Positions 44,347-53,202 of a stretch of 64,000 bases of DNA are shown piece after piece; the first letter of the stretch is position 1, and each line of letters begins with the position of its first letter. Under the pieces are notes generated by a model, which worked only from the letters and a program-made list of their open reading frames with translations, was not told the DNA's origin and did not search any database. The stretch spans positions 62,001 through 126,000 of the forward strand of contig NZ_RBCI01000013.1 in assembly GCF_003628535.1 (NCBI RefSeq), written 5' to 3'. This DNA comes from Flavisolibacter nicotianae. Its GTDB lineage: Bacteria > Bacteroidota > Bacteroidia > Chitinophagales > Chitinophagaceae. The position numbers and the translations under genes were made by a program.

Positions 44347-45405
44347 ATGCGTAACTGGAAACGTGTTTGGGAAAAACTGACGAACTGGGAACTCTGGCCT
44401 TTCAACCTGATATATGCGCCATTGGGTCCGTTGTGGTTGTGGTATGCGGTGAAGGCAAGGTGCTTTTGGTTTTTTACACCCACTGATCCAACGCTGACGT
44501 TTGCGGGTTTCGAAGGCGAAGGCAAGAAAGAGATGTACGACTTGTTGCCGGAAAATTCCTACCCCAAAACAGCTTACCTCCAGCCGAAGCAAACCTTTGA
44601 CGAAGTGAGGAAGGTGATTGCGCAAAACGGGTTTACCTACCCTTTGTGTGTGAAGCCCGAAAGTGGCCTGAAAGGCTTGTTGTTCCGGAAGGTAGACAGC
44701 GAAGAGAAACTAAAGTTCTACCACGATCATGTTCCTGTCGACTACATCATCCAGGAACTGATTGAAGCGCCACTGGAAGTCAGCGTGTTTTATTACCGGT
44801 ATCCCAACCGGCAAAGCGGTACCATCAGCGGCTTTATCCAGAAAGAAATGATGCATGTTTACGGCGATGGGAAAAGCAGCTTGTGGGACTTGATCCTCCA
44901 ACACCCTAAGGCAAAACACCGCCTGGAGGAAATGCGCATTAAGCACGAAAAGCAATTGGAGACGATTATTCCCAACGGCGAAAAATACATTCTGACCCAT
45001 GCGGCCAATCTGAACCGGGGCGCACGGTTTATCAATCTCCACGGTTTGATCGATCGCCGCCTCCTGGAGATCTTTGATCCACTGAGTCATCGCTGTTCAT
45101 TTTTCTACGGTCGCTACGACCTGAAGTGCAACAGCATTGAAGAACTGAAACAGGGGAAGTTTCGGATTCTTGAGTTCAATGGCACGGGAGCGGAGCCCAA
45201 TCATGTATACAATGCCGGTTTTTCCTGGTTCAAAGCGCTTTCTGTTTTTGCCCAACACTGGAAGGTGATGTACGAGATCGGCCGGTACAACAACCGTCAT
45301 AAGGGCGTTCGCTATTGGGGCAACAGGGAAGGCTACCGTTTCCTGCAGCAGGCCCGCAAACATGCGGCGCTCCTGGAACGGGCAGACAGGGAAATATTGA
45401 TTTAG
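44347..45405 (+). CDS. ATP-grasp-like protein (D-Ala-D-Ala-ligase-like), role unknown
   Basis: 352 aa from ATG 44347. The central part resembles ATP-grasp ligases: YPLCVKPESGLKGLLFRKV (ATP-binding Lys), DYIIQELIEAPLEVSVFYYR, and the magnesium-binding end FRILEFNGTGAEPNHVYN (Glu and Asn). N-terminally, it has a membrane-associating segment WPFNLIYAPLGPLWLWYAVK (about 17-36). Substrates cannot be told; similar proteins are often annotated as D-alanine-D-alanine ligase but lack its N-terminal domain. The long frame open upstream overlaps the CCG gene on the other strand and is not coding. It is followed after 90 bases by a LysE-like exporter. Confidence 0.8.
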   Translation: MRNWKRVWEKLTNWELWPFNLIYAPLGPLWLWYAVKARCFWFFTPTDPTLTFAGFEGEGKKEMYDLLPENSYPKTAYLQPKQTFDEVRKVIAQNGFTYPLCVKPESGLKGLLFRKVDSEEKLKFYHDHVPVDYIIQELIEAPLEVSVFYYRYPNRQSGTISGFIQKEMMHVYGDGKSSLWDLILQHPKAKHRLEEMRIKHEKQLETIIPNGEKYILTHAANLNRGARFINLHGLIDRRLLEIFDPLSHRCSFFYGRYDLKCNSIEELKQGKFRILEFNGTGAEPNHVYNAGFSWFKALSVFAQHWKVMYEIGRYNNRHKGVRYWGNREGYRFLQQARKHAALLERADREILI

Positions 45406-45495
45406 TAAGATGTTTAGCGGGAGATGTGAAACAGGCGTTTTGGTAATTGAAGGCCTTCTTTTCGTGTTTTCCGTTTCACTTGTTTAAAATCGTTT

Positions 45496-46209
45496 ATGCT
45501 AAAGCTTCTGCGCATATTTTTCGCCGGAATTTTAATTTCCTTTATCGGCATGCTGCCGTTGGGTACGCAGAATCTGGCGGCAATGCAAATCGCGATATCC
45601 GACGGGTTGCAACCGGCAATCATTTTTGCGCTGGGAATGGTGGTGCCTGATGTTGTTTACGTGATGGTCACCCTGTTGGCAATGCAGTGGATCCAAAAAC
45701 AGAAAACGCTTTTCAAAGCACTGGAATGGGTGACACTGGCGATTGTGGTAGCGTTGGCCCTTGCCAACTTCTATGCCGCTCTTCACCCGGCGGTGCACAA
45801 GAACGTGTTGTTGAGCAACGCTCTTCCGAAGTTTCTTTTGGGCATTGTCATCAACGGCGTCAACCCGATGCAGATCCCGTTTTGGTTTGGCTGGAGTACC
45901 GTCCTGTTTACCAAAAAAGTATTGGAGCCTCGCTGGAACCACTTTTTTATCTATACGGCCGGTGTCGCTATCGGCATGTTTGCCGGCACGGCCGTTTTTA
46001 TCTTTGGCGGTCGCCTGATTGCAGATCGGATCAGTAACAACCAGGACATTCTTTATTTCCTTGTCGGTGGGGTTTTCACGGTTACTGCACTGATCCAGGT
46101 CTGGAAGATGCGGAAGAGAAAAGACACCGTTCACAAACTCGAGCATCCGGAAGAAATCACCGCTACATTTGAAGACAGAATTGACGAATTCACTAACCAA
46201 ACCCAATAA
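45496..46209 (+). CDS. LysE-family exporter
   Basis: 237-aa inner-membrane protein with about six helices. The N-terminal GILISFIGMLPLGTQNLAAMQIAISDG matches the LysE/RhtB signature (PxGxxxL), and the later GVNPMQIPFWFGWSTVLF corresponds to the family's second conserved N-P block. These transporters export amino acids or similar small molecules; the substrate is unknown. It has a charged cytoplasmic tail (KMRKRKDTVHKLEHPEE). A DinB-family gene starts 1 base after its stop, so they form an operon. Confidence 0.88.
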   Translation: MLKLLRIFFAGILISFIGMLPLGTQNLAAMQIAISDGLQPAIIFALGMVVPDVVYVMVTLLAMQWIQKQKTLFKALEWVTLAIVVALALANFYAALHPAVHKNVLLSNALPKFLLGIVINGVNPMQIPFWFGWSTVLFTKKVLEPRWNHFFIYTAGVAIGMFAGTAVFIFGGRLIADRISNNQDILYFLVGGVFTVTALIQVWKMRKRKDTVHKLEHPEEITATFEDRIDEFTNQTQ

Positions 46210-46210
46210 T

Positions 46211-46702
46211 ATGCTCAATCAATCACTGATCCCGGAGTTTCAGCAGGAAACGGCATCCACGAAAAAAATGCTGGGCAAGGTACCCGACGGAAAATTCGAC
46301 TGGAAGCCACACGGCAAGTCAATGTCGCTAGGCAAACTTGCATCGCACATTGCCAATATTCCAAATTGGATGACCCTGGTACTCACAACTGACGAATTTG
46401 ACTTTGCAAAAGGAGGATACAAGGAAGAAAATGCGGCGTCCCAGCAGGAACTGGCATCAACATTTGAAAGCAATTACCAAAAGGCACTGCAAACCCTGCA
46501 AAATGCATCGGATGAGACCCTGCGGGGAAGCTGGACACTCCGCGGTGGCGACCATGTTTTCTTCACCCTGCCCCGCATTGCCGCGGTTCGGACCTTGGCG
46601 ATGAATCATTTGCTTCATCACCGCGGACAGCTTTCCGTTTACCTGCGCCTGCTGGATGTGCCGGTTCCGGGAATGTACGGCCCGAGCGCCGATGAAATGT
46701 AG
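46211..46702 (+). CDS. DinB-family four-helix metal-binding protein
   Basis: 163 aa from ATG 46211. Helical bundle with the three-histidine pattern of the DinB/YfiT-like superfamily: His in LASHIANIP (about 46), and two in AMNHLLHHRGQLSVYLRLL (about 139 and 143). These proteins bind a divalent metal and include thiol (bacillithiol-like) transferases; the reaction here is unknown. It starts 1 base after the LysE gene's stop. The upstream in-frame start inside lysE is unlikely because it lacks family similarity. Confidence 0.88.
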   Translation: MLNQSLIPEFQQETASTKKMLGKVPDGKFDWKPHGKSMSLGKLASHIANIPNWMTLVLTTDEFDFAKGGYKEENAASQQELASTFESNYQKALQTLQNASDETLRGSWTLRGGDHVFFTLPRIAAVRTLAMNHLLHHRGQLSVYLRLLDVPVPGMYGPSADEM

Positions 46703-46807
46703 ATCGCAGACGGATGGCTGACGGCAAAAGACAGTCGACAGGCAAAAGATGGTTGATGACGGCCTGGACTGTTATTGTGTCTTTTTTTGCAATACGTGTC
46801 TGTAAGA

Positions 46808-46833
46808 GGAACCGGCGAATTATCGCCGGTTCC
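46808..46833. repeat. Perfect 11-bp GC hairpin upstream of dnaK
   Basis: GGAACCGGCGA-ATTA-TCGCCGGTTCC with no T-run on either side, 174 bases before dnaK. It may be a terminator of weak type or a regulatory hairpin. Confidence 0.5.
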
Positions 46834-46873
46834 TGCTTGATAAACTGTTTCGTATTTTATTACCCCCTCCTTC

Positions 46874-46901
46874 GCCTCAATCTTAACCTCAACCTCAACC
46901 T
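46874..46901 (+). repeat. AACCT-type intergenic repeat, copy 4
   Basis: CTCAATCTTAACCTCAACC followed by TCAACC, related to 8784-8818, 11642-11671 and, inverted, 11169-11192. Confidence 0.6.
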
Positions 46902-47006
46902 GTCACCCCTCGCCACGTCTTTCTCCCGCCGACTGCCAAAATTTCACCCTTTTTCCATCAGGCATAATCATTGATAACCAATAATGAACTTTAAATTCAA
47001 TAAGCA

Positions 47007-48920
47007 ATGGGAAAAATAATTGGAATTGATCTGGGTACAACCAACAGTTGCGTGGCCGTCATGGAAGGTAACGAACCTGTTGTGATTGCCAACGATGAGG
47101 GCCGTCGTACCACGCCTTCGGTGGTGGCTTTTTTGAAAAATGGCGAACGCAAAGTAGGTGATCCTGCCAAGCGCCAGGCGATCACCAACCCGCAAAATAC
47201 CATCATGAGCGTCAAGCGTTTCATGGGACGCCGCTTTGATGAAGTCACAGAAGAAATCAGCCACTGGAGCTACAAAGTAGCGAAGGGTGACAATAATACC
47301 GTCCGTATCGACATTGATGGCAGGCTGTACACGCCGCAGGAAATTTCTGCGATGATCCTGCAGAAAATGAAGAAAACAGCAGAAGATTACCTGGGCCAGG
47401 AAGTAACCGAAGCGGTGATCACCGTTCCGGCCTATTTCAACGATGCACAACGGCAGGCAACCAAGGAAGCCGGTGAAATCGCCGGTTTGAATGTGCGCCG
47501 TATCGTGAACGAGCCGACAGCCGCCGCCCTTGCTTATGGCCTGGACAAAGGAGGCAAAGATCACCACGTTGCCGTATTTGACCTTGGTGGCGGTACCTTC
47601 GATATCTCGATCCTTGAACTCGGAGATGGCGTTTTCGAAGTCAAGTCAACCAACGGTGATACGCACCTGGGTGGTGATGACTTCGATAAGGTGATCATGG
47701 ACTGGCTGGCAGAAGAGTTCCGCAAAGACGAGAACGTAGACCTGCGCAAAGATCCAATGGCCCTGCAGCGTTTGAAAGAAGCTGCTGAAAAAGCAAAGAT
47801 CGAATTGTCTTCGTCGAGCGAAACAGAGATCAACCTGCCTTATATCACGGCCATCGATGGCGTACCGAAACACCTGGTGAAGAAACTTACACGTGCAAAG
47901 TTTGAGCAACTGGCCGATACGCTGTTTGAGCGTTGCCTGAAGCCTTGCGAAGCAGCGCTGAAAGATGCCGGCCTGAGTACGTCGCAGATCGATGAAGTGA
48001 TCCTCGTCGGTGGTTCTACCCGTATCCCTAAGGTACAGGAGATCGTAGAGAAGTTCTTTGGACGCAAACCGCACAAAGGTGTTAACCCGGATGAAGTGGT
48101 TGCTGTAGGTGCTGCTATCCAGGGTGCGGTGTTGACCGGTGAAGTGAAAGATGTGTTGCTCCTCGACGTTACGCCGCTGAGCCTGGGTATCGAAACCCTC
48201 GGTGGTGTCATGACAACCCTGATCCCGTCGAATACGACAATTCCAACCAAAAAATCAGAAGTGTTCTCAACAGCCAGCGACAACCAGCCCGGTGTACAAA
48301 TTCATGTACTGCAGGGCGAACGCGGCATGGCCAAGGACAACAAGAGCCTGGGTATCTTCAACCTTGACGGCATTCCGCCGGCGCCGCGTGGCGTACCGCA
48401 GATCGAAGTGATCTTCGATATAGATGCCAACGGTATCCTGCATGTAACAGCCAAGGACAAGGGAACAGGCAAAGAGCAAAAGATCCGGATCGAAGCCGGT
48501 TCGGGCCTGACCAAGGAAGAGATCGAAAAAATGAAAACAGAGGCTGCGGCCAACGCCGATAAAGACAAGGCTGAAAAAGAAAAGGTGGAAAAGATCAACC
48601 AGGCCGATAGCCTGATCTTCCAGACGGAAAAGCAATTGAAGGAATACGGTGAAAAAATCCCTGCTGATAAAAAAGCACCGATCGAAAATGCCCTGAACAA
48701 ATTGCGTGAAGCGCACAAGTCGCAGGACATTGCACAAATCGACGCGGCGGTAACCGAAATGAACAACGCATGGACGGCAGCCAGCGAAGAGTTGTACAAA
48801 GCAACACAAGGTGCCGGTGGCGCACAGCCCGGCGACCAGGGCGCAGAAAGTGCCGGTCAGCAAGGTGCAGGTGGTACAGGTGAAAATGTAACCGACGCCG
48901 AATTTGAAGAAGTGAAGTAA
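47007..48920 (+). CDS. dnaK: Chaperone protein DnaK (Hsp70)
   Basis: 637 aa, standard length. ATPase domain starts [16 protein letters not shown]; also present are the phosphate-2 loop [14 protein letters not shown] and the adenosine motif [14 protein letters not shown]. The hydrophobic linker [15 protein letters not shown] leads into the substrate-binding domain and a helical lid, ending in a Gly/Gln-rich tail and the acidic EEVK motif used for co-chaperone binding. It folds and refolds proteins with DnaJ and GrpE, neither of which is adjacent. Its promoter is not obvious; no CIRCE element is seen. Closed by a strong terminator. Confidence 0.98.
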   Translation: MGKIIGIDLGTTNSCVAVMEGNEPVVIANDEGRRTTPSVVAFLKNGERKVGDPAKRQAITNPQNTIMSVKRFMGRRFDEVTEEISHWSYKVAKGDNNTVRIDIDGRLYTPQEISAMILQKMKKTAEDYLGQEVTEAVITVPAYFNDAQRQATKEAGEIAGLNVRRIVNEPTAAALAYGLDKGGKDHHVAVFDLGGGTFDISILELGDGVFEVKSTNGDTHLGGDDFDKVIMDWLAEEFRKDENVDLRKDPMALQRLKEAAEKAKIELSSSSETEINLPYITAIDGVPKHLVKKLTRAKFEQLADTLFERCLKPCEAALKDAGLSTSQIDEVILVGGSTRIPKVQEIVEKFFGRKPHKGVNPDEVVAVGAAIQGAVLTGEVKDVLLLDVTPLSLGIETLGGVMTTLIPSNTTIPTKKSEVFSTASDNQPGVQIHVLQGERGMAKDNKSLGIFNLDGIPPAPRGVPQIEVIFDIDANGILHVTAKDKGTGKEQKIRIEAGSGLTKEEIEKMKTEAAANADKDKAEKEKVEKINQADSLIFQTEKQLKEYGEKIPADKKAPIENALNKLREAHKSQDIAQIDAAVTEMNNAWTAASEELYKATQGAGGAQPGDQGAESAGQQGAGGTGENVTDAEFEEVK

Positions 48921-48942
48921 TCGCCAAACATTTTCAGATAAC

Positions 48943-48975
48943 AAACCCACAACCCCGGTTGTGGGTTTTTCTTTT
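48943..48975 (+). terminator. dnaK terminator
   Basis: AAACCCACAACC-CC-GGTTGTGGGTTT followed by TTCTTTT, 22 bases after dnaK. Confidence 0.9.
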
Positions 48976-49161
48976 GGAAAAGAAGCCAGCGACTCCCAAC
49001 CCGGCAATTTAAATTGATCGTGAATGAAAAGCGGATGCGGTTTGTCTGCTTCCACCTGCCATTTTCAAAAATTTTGCGGATGGCAGGCAAAAAATAGCCG
49101 GCTGCAAGCCGGCTTTCGTTTACTATTGTATTCGATGAAATTGAAAATTAGAAAGATGACG

Positions 49162-49317
49162 TTACACAATATCCATTGCCAAAACAAAAAATGTAAAAAC
49201 AAACGGTAAGATAAGTGTCAGCCAGGGCCAATGCGTGGCTATCGCAAAAATGGTCAGCGCTACAGCGACTAAAAACAATATCCAGTATAAACCTTTATTT
49301 CTTTTTTGCATTTCCAT
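49162..49317 (-). CDS. Small two-helix membrane protein, 51 aa
   Basis: MEMQKRNKG, then two hydrophobic segments (about 10-27 and 31-50) split by a short THWP turn. ATG at 49317 or 49311; the in-frame upstream codon gives an unlikely Arg/Phe-rich lead. A TATTTTTG element on the minus strand (49333-49340) lies 15 bases upstream, which supports real expression. I recognise no family. It is convergent with dnaK and divergent from malQ. Confidence 0.5.
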   Translation of the reverse strand: MEMQKRNKGLYWILFLVAVALTIFAIATHWPWLTLILPFVFTFFVLAMDIV

Positions 49318-49332
49318 CTGGAAAAATTTTGG

Positions 49333-49340
49333 CAAAAATA
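49333..49340 (-). promoter_or_regulatory. TAnnTTTG element of the 51-aa membrane protein gene
   Basis: TATTTTTG on the minus strand, 15 bases before ATG 49317. Confidence 0.45.
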
Positions 49341-49470
49341 GGCGACGGGGCGGAAACAAAAAGGATATTTTTTGTCCTGTCTTGTGCTCAGGGTATTCTT
49401 AGAAAGCTTTTCTTATTTTCGCCGACGTGTGGCAGCGACACATTACATTAACCTTCTGCAATTGCGATCA

Positions 49471-52167
49471 ATGAAATTTGAATTTTATCTACGGTTTCGG
49501 ACACGGTATGGACAGGCAGTTTTTGTGAGCGGGAATCTGACAGCATTGGGGGAGAATGATCCGGCAAAGGCTTTTCCGCTCCAATACCTCAACGAGGAGT
49601 TCTGGTATGGTTCTATTGAGGTAGATCCTTCAGAAATAAATGCACTTCATTACCGGTATGTTTTTCTCACCGAAGCCGGGGAGTACGTCGTGGAAGGCGA
49701 AAAAGACCGCAAAGTGGATTTCCATTCTGCGAGCGGCGACATCTTGTTGATCGATAGCTGGAACGATGAAAGTTTTGTCGAAAATGCATTCAATACAGCC
49801 CCTTTTCATGAGGTGTTTTTTAAAGACAAAGGCAAAGGGAAGGCAAAAAAAGACGGCAAGGTAACGCATACGTTTAAGGTAAAAGCGCCCCTTCTCCATC
49901 CCGACGAAGCCGTATGCATGCTGGGAAGCACGGCTACTTTTGGTTCCTGGGATACGTCTGCACCGTTGCTGCTGACGAAAAAAGGCTCCTGGTGGAGTAT
50001 TGGCCTGAACCTCACGCAGTCGTCCCTTCCCGTATCATATAAATATGGTGTGGTGAAGAAGGACAGCGGCGAATTTCTTCGCTTCGAGAGCGGAGACAAC
50101 CGTGTGTTATTCAGCAACGACCTTACGAATAAACAGACGATCGTTCATGATGCCTTTGTGCACCTGCCAAACACAACCTGGAAAGGCGCCGGCGTGGCGA
50201 TCCCGGTTTTTAGCCTGCGCAGTGCCGGTAGTTTTGGCATCGGTGAATTTACCGACATCAAATTGCTCGCCGACTGGGCGAAGGAGACCGGCCTGAAATT
50301 GATCCAGCTTTTGCCAATCAACGATACGTCTGCCACATTTACCTGGAAAGACAGCTATCCTTATGCGGCCATCTCGGCGTTTGCGCTTCATCCCATTTAC
50401 ATCAACCTGCAGAAAGTGGGGGGCAAGAAGGGTTTACAAAAAGTAAAGTCGCTTACCAACAAACAAAAGCAACTCAATGAACTGGCTGAAATTGATTACG
50501 ACCAGGTCATCAAAATAAAGCTGGACACCCTGCAGGAACTCTATGCGGCCGACGACATGGCTTTCCTGGAAGAAAACAGTTTCCTGGAGTTTTTCGAAGA
50601 CAACCGTGCCTGGCTGGTGCCCTATGCAGCCTTTTGTTTTTACCGTGATAAATACAAGACCGCCGATTTTTCAAAATGGAAAACCGGTGCCGTTTACAAC
50701 GAAGCGGAGATTGCAAAACTGACAGGGGCTAAATCAAAAAGCTACAAGCAGATCGCCTTCTTTTATTTTGTGCAATACCACCTTCACCTCCAGTTGAAAG
50801 AAGCAGTGGACCATGCGCACAAAAAAGGTATTGCGATCAAGGGCGATATTCCGATTGGCATTTACCGTTATGGTGCGGACGCCTGGACAGCCCCGTCCCT
50901 GTATAACATGGACATGCAGGCCGGAGCGCCGCCAGACGATTTTGCGGTAAAAGGCCAGAACTGGGGCTTCCCGACCTACAACTGGCAGAAAATGGAGGAA
51001 GACCATTTTGAATGGTGGAAGCTCCGTTTTCACCAGATGAGCAACTACTTTGATGCGTTCCGCATTGATCATATTCTAGGATTCTTTCGTATCTGGAGTA
51101 TCCCGACAGAAAGCATCGACGGCATCATGGGGCGGTTTATTCCTGCGTTGCCGGTGTCGGCTCACGAATTCGGCGAACGCGGAATTTGGTTCGATTACGA
51201 TCGCTTCTGCAAACCGTTTATCATTGATGCCATCCTGTACCAAACGTTTGATGGCCTGGCGCAGTTTGTAAAAGAAAACTTCCTGGTCGCAAATGAAAAG
51301 GGGGGGTATGATTTACAGGAAGCCTTCAATACGCAGCGCAAAGTGCAGGACTATTTTGCGACGCAACCCCAAAGCGATGACAATGAAAAACTGCAGCGTG
51401 GGCTGTTTGACCTCGTGAGTAACGTGCTGTTGTTTGAAGAGGCGGGATCGAACGGGCAACAGTTTCATTTCCGCATTGCGATGGATACGACGTCCTCATT
51501 CCAGCACCTGGATGAGGCGACCAGGCATAAACTCAAAGACCTTTACGTCAATTATTTTTTCCGCCGCCAGGACGAATTCTGGAAGCAGGAAGCCCTGAAA
51601 AAATTACCGGCGCTGAAAGCAGCCACCGACATGCTTATTTGCGGTGAAGACCTTGGTATGGTGCCGCACAGCGTTCCCGAAGTGATGCAGCGCCTGGGCA
51701 TCCTGAGCTTGGAAGTGCAGCGCATGCCCAAAGATCACACTATAGAATTTTTCCATCCCCGCAATGCGCCATACCTGTCGGTAGTTACGCCGTCTACGCA
51801 TGACATGAGCACCATCCGTGGCTGGTGGGAAGAAGACAGGGAAAGGACCCAGCGCTTTTTCAACCGGGTGTTGGGAGAGTGGGGGCCGGCTCCTTATTTC
51901 TGCGAGCCGTGGGTAAACCGGGCTATCGTGTTGCAACACCTGTATTCACCAGCTATGTGGAGCATCTTCCAGCTACAGGATATTTTGGGTATGAGCGACA
52001 CGCTGCGGCGTGAAAACCCGGCCGAAGAGCGGATTAACCTCCCGGCCAACCCCCAGTACTACTGGAACTACCGCATGCATATTGGCCTGGAACAGTTGAT
52101 CGGCGAAACGGCCTTCAACCGTGAACTAAAGGATTACATCACCAACAGCGGAAGGGGAAATCAATAG
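49471..52167 (+). CDS. malQ: 4-alpha-glucanotransferase with two CBM20 modules (GH77)
   Basis: Disproportionates maltodextrins by moving glucan chains between acceptors. 898 aa, nearly twice the ordinary MalQ, because of two N-terminal starch-binding CBM20 modules (about 1-110 and 128-245), the layout of plant DPE2 and Bacteroidota MalQ. The GH77 domain has AIPVFSLRSAGSFGIGEFTD at its start, DAFRIDHILGFFRIW with nucleophile Asp533, CGEDLGMVP with acid/base Glu726, and STHDMST with Asp778. ATG at 49471 begins at the first CBM20 strand; upstream codons lack support. It is 18 kb from the glycogen genes. Adding it to them completes a maltose-to-glycogen route. Confidence 0.94.
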   Translation: MKFEFYLRFRTRYGQAVFVSGNLTALGENDPAKAFPLQYLNEEFWYGSIEVDPSEINALHYRYVFLTEAGEYVVEGEKDRKVDFHSASGDILLIDSWNDESFVENAFNTAPFHEVFFKDKGKGKAKKDGKVTHTFKVKAPLLHPDEAVCMLGSTATFGSWDTSAPLLLTKKGSWWSIGLNLTQSSLPVSYKYGVVKKDSGEFLRFESGDNRVLFSNDLTNKQTIVHDAFVHLPNTTWKGAGVAIPVFSLRSAGSFGIGEFTDIKLLADWAKETGLKLIQLLPINDTSATFTWKDSYPYAAISAFALHPIYINLQKVGGKKGLQKVKSLTNKQKQLNELAEIDYDQVIKIKLDTLQELYAADDMAFLEENSFLEFFEDNRAWLVPYAAFCFYRDKYKTADFSKWKTGAVYNEAEIAKLTGAKSKSYKQIAFFYFVQYHLHLQLKEAVDHAHKKGIAIKGDIPIGIYRYGADAWTAPSLYNMDMQAGAPPDDFAVKGQNWGFPTYNWQKMEEDHFEWWKLRFHQMSNYFDAFRIDHILGFFRIWSIPTESIDGIMGRFIPALPVSAHEFGERGIWFDYDRFCKPFIIDAILYQTFDGLAQFVKENFLVANEKGGYDLQEAFNTQRKVQDYFATQPQSDDNEKLQRGLFDLVSNVLLFEEAGSNGQQFHFRIAMDTTSSFQHLDEATRHKLKDLYVNYFFRRQDEFWKQEALKKLPALKAATDMLICGEDLGMVPHSVPEVMQRLGILSLEVQRMPKDHTIEFFHPRNAPYLSVVTPSTHDMSTIRGWWEEDRERTQRFFNRVLGEWGPAPYFCEPWVNRAIVLQHLYSPAMWSIFQLQDILGMSDTLRRENPAEERINLPANPQYYWNYRMHIGLEQLIGETAFNRELKDYITNSGRGNQ

Positions 52168-52203
52168 GCAATCGACCATGTGCAATTGTTAAGTTGGTTC
52201 GCT

Positions 52204-52221
52204 TTGCCAATTGCCCATTGC
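52204..52221 (+). repeat. TTGCCAATTGCCCATTGC repeat, copy 1
   Basis: 18 bases identical to 56004-56021, between malQ and aroK. It forms part of the short leader of aroK. Confidence 0.6.
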
Positions 52222-52236
52222 AAATTTTATAACGAC

Positions 52237-52743
52237 ATGCGCATTTATTTAATCGGCTTCATGGGTTGCGGAAAAACGCACTGGGGCAGGGAAATGAGCC
52301 GGAAGTTGCAGGTTCCTTTCTTTGACCTGGACAGCGTAATTGAAGAAAAGGAAGGCAAAGCGATCACTGCCATCTTTGCCGAAATGGGCGAGGAATATTT
52401 TCGCATGCTGGAAAAGGATGTTCTCTACATGCTGACTGAAAGCCACGAAAACTTTGTCATGGCAACCGGTGGCGGCACGCCTTGCTTTTTCAATAACATC
52501 GATTACATGAAGAGCCGGGGAACGACTATCTGGATCAACAGTTCGGTGGACACCCTTCACAACCGGCTGGTGAAGGAAAAAGCCCAGCGTCCCCTTGTCG
52601 CCTCTATTTCCGATGCAGACCTGCGGTCCTTTATCATCCGCAAATATTCCGACCGGAAAATTTTCTACCAGCAGGCCAACGTCATTCTTAACGAGGATGA
52701 TCTTACCTTAGGCAAATTGATTGAAACAACTTTTCACGCCTGA
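52237..52743 (+). CDS. aroK: Shikimate kinase
   Basis: Phosphorylates shikimate at O3 in the chorismate pathway. 168 aa. P-loop GFMGCGKT (7-14), the shikimate-binding FFDLDSVIEEKEG (Asp about 32), GGGTPC (about 78-83) with the conserved glycines, and the lid arginine in AQRPL. All key groups are present. ATG at 52237 is preferred; the upstream in-frame start lies within a dispersed repeat. The next gene begins 5 bases after its stop, so they are co-transcribed. Confidence 0.94.
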   Translation: MRIYLIGFMGCGKTHWGREMSRKLQVPFFDLDSVIEEKEGKAITAIFAEMGEEYFRMLEKDVLYMLTESHENFVMATGGGTPCFFNNIDYMKSRGTTIWINSSVDTLHNRLVKEKAQRPLVASISDADLRSFIIRKYSDRKIFYQQANVILNEDDLTLGKLIETTFHA

Positions 52744-52748
52744 GCCTT

Positions 52749-53135
52749 ATGCAAAAAATTTTTCTGATCATTGGAGCAGTACTGGCCGGACTGGCCGTTG
52801 CGCTTGGTGCGTTTGGCGCACACGGACTGAAAAAAGTGGTGTCGCCGGAGAATGTGGCCATTTACCAAACCGGTGTGCAGTACCAGATGTACCATGCGCT
52901 GGCGCTGATGCTGGTTGGCATTTTATCGGAACGAATCATCAATAATTACCTTTCTTACGCCGGCGTGTTGTTTGTCGCCGGGGTCATCTTTTTTTCGGGT
53001 TCGCTTTACCTGATCGTTTCCCTTTACGCCATGAACAAGTCGGTGCCGACGGCTGTTGGCATTTTGACACCCATCGGCGGACTTTTTTTCATACTGGGCT
53101 GGATTTGTCTGCTGGTGAGCCTTCTCAAAAAATAA
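52749..53135 (+). CDS. DUF423 membrane protein
   Basis: 128 aa, four hydrophobic helices. The N-terminal GAVLAGLAVALGAFGAHGLKK and the following YQTGVQYQMYHALALML are the DUF423 signature (YgdD group), an inner-membrane family of unknown function. Starts 5 bases after aroK. Confidence 0.9.
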   Translation: MQKIFLIIGAVLAGLAVALGAFGAHGLKKVVSPENVAIYQTGVQYQMYHALALMLVGILSERIINNYLSYAGVLFVAGVIFFSGSLYLIVSLYAMNKSVPTAVGILTPIGGLFFILGWICLLVSLLKK

Positions 53136-53189
53136 CGACAAAATTTTTGGAAAAGCCGCACCCGGCCTGTGATTCACCGGGTCAATGAT

Positions 53190-53197
53190 TATCTTTG
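53190..53197 (+). promoter_or_regulatory. TAnnTTTG element abutting ftsK
   Basis: TATCTTTG, 5 bases before ATG 53203. Transcription from it would begin at about the start codon, giving a leaderless or nearly leaderless message. Confidence 0.5.
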
Positions 53198-53202
53198 AAT
53201 TT

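Larger units (their letters stand above)
46703..47006. other. DinB-dnaK spacer
   Basis: 304 bases, no gene. It contains GACGGCAAAAGACAG / GACAGGCAAAAGATG word repeats (46720-46752), a perfect GC-rich hairpin (46808-46833) and an AACCT-type array (46874-46901). No CIRCE operator is visible before dnaK. Confidence 0.6.

Noticed and set aside
46703-47006. CIRCE operator for dnaK
   Set aside because: I looked for TTAGCACTC-N9-GAGTGCTAA and found no match in the spacer.
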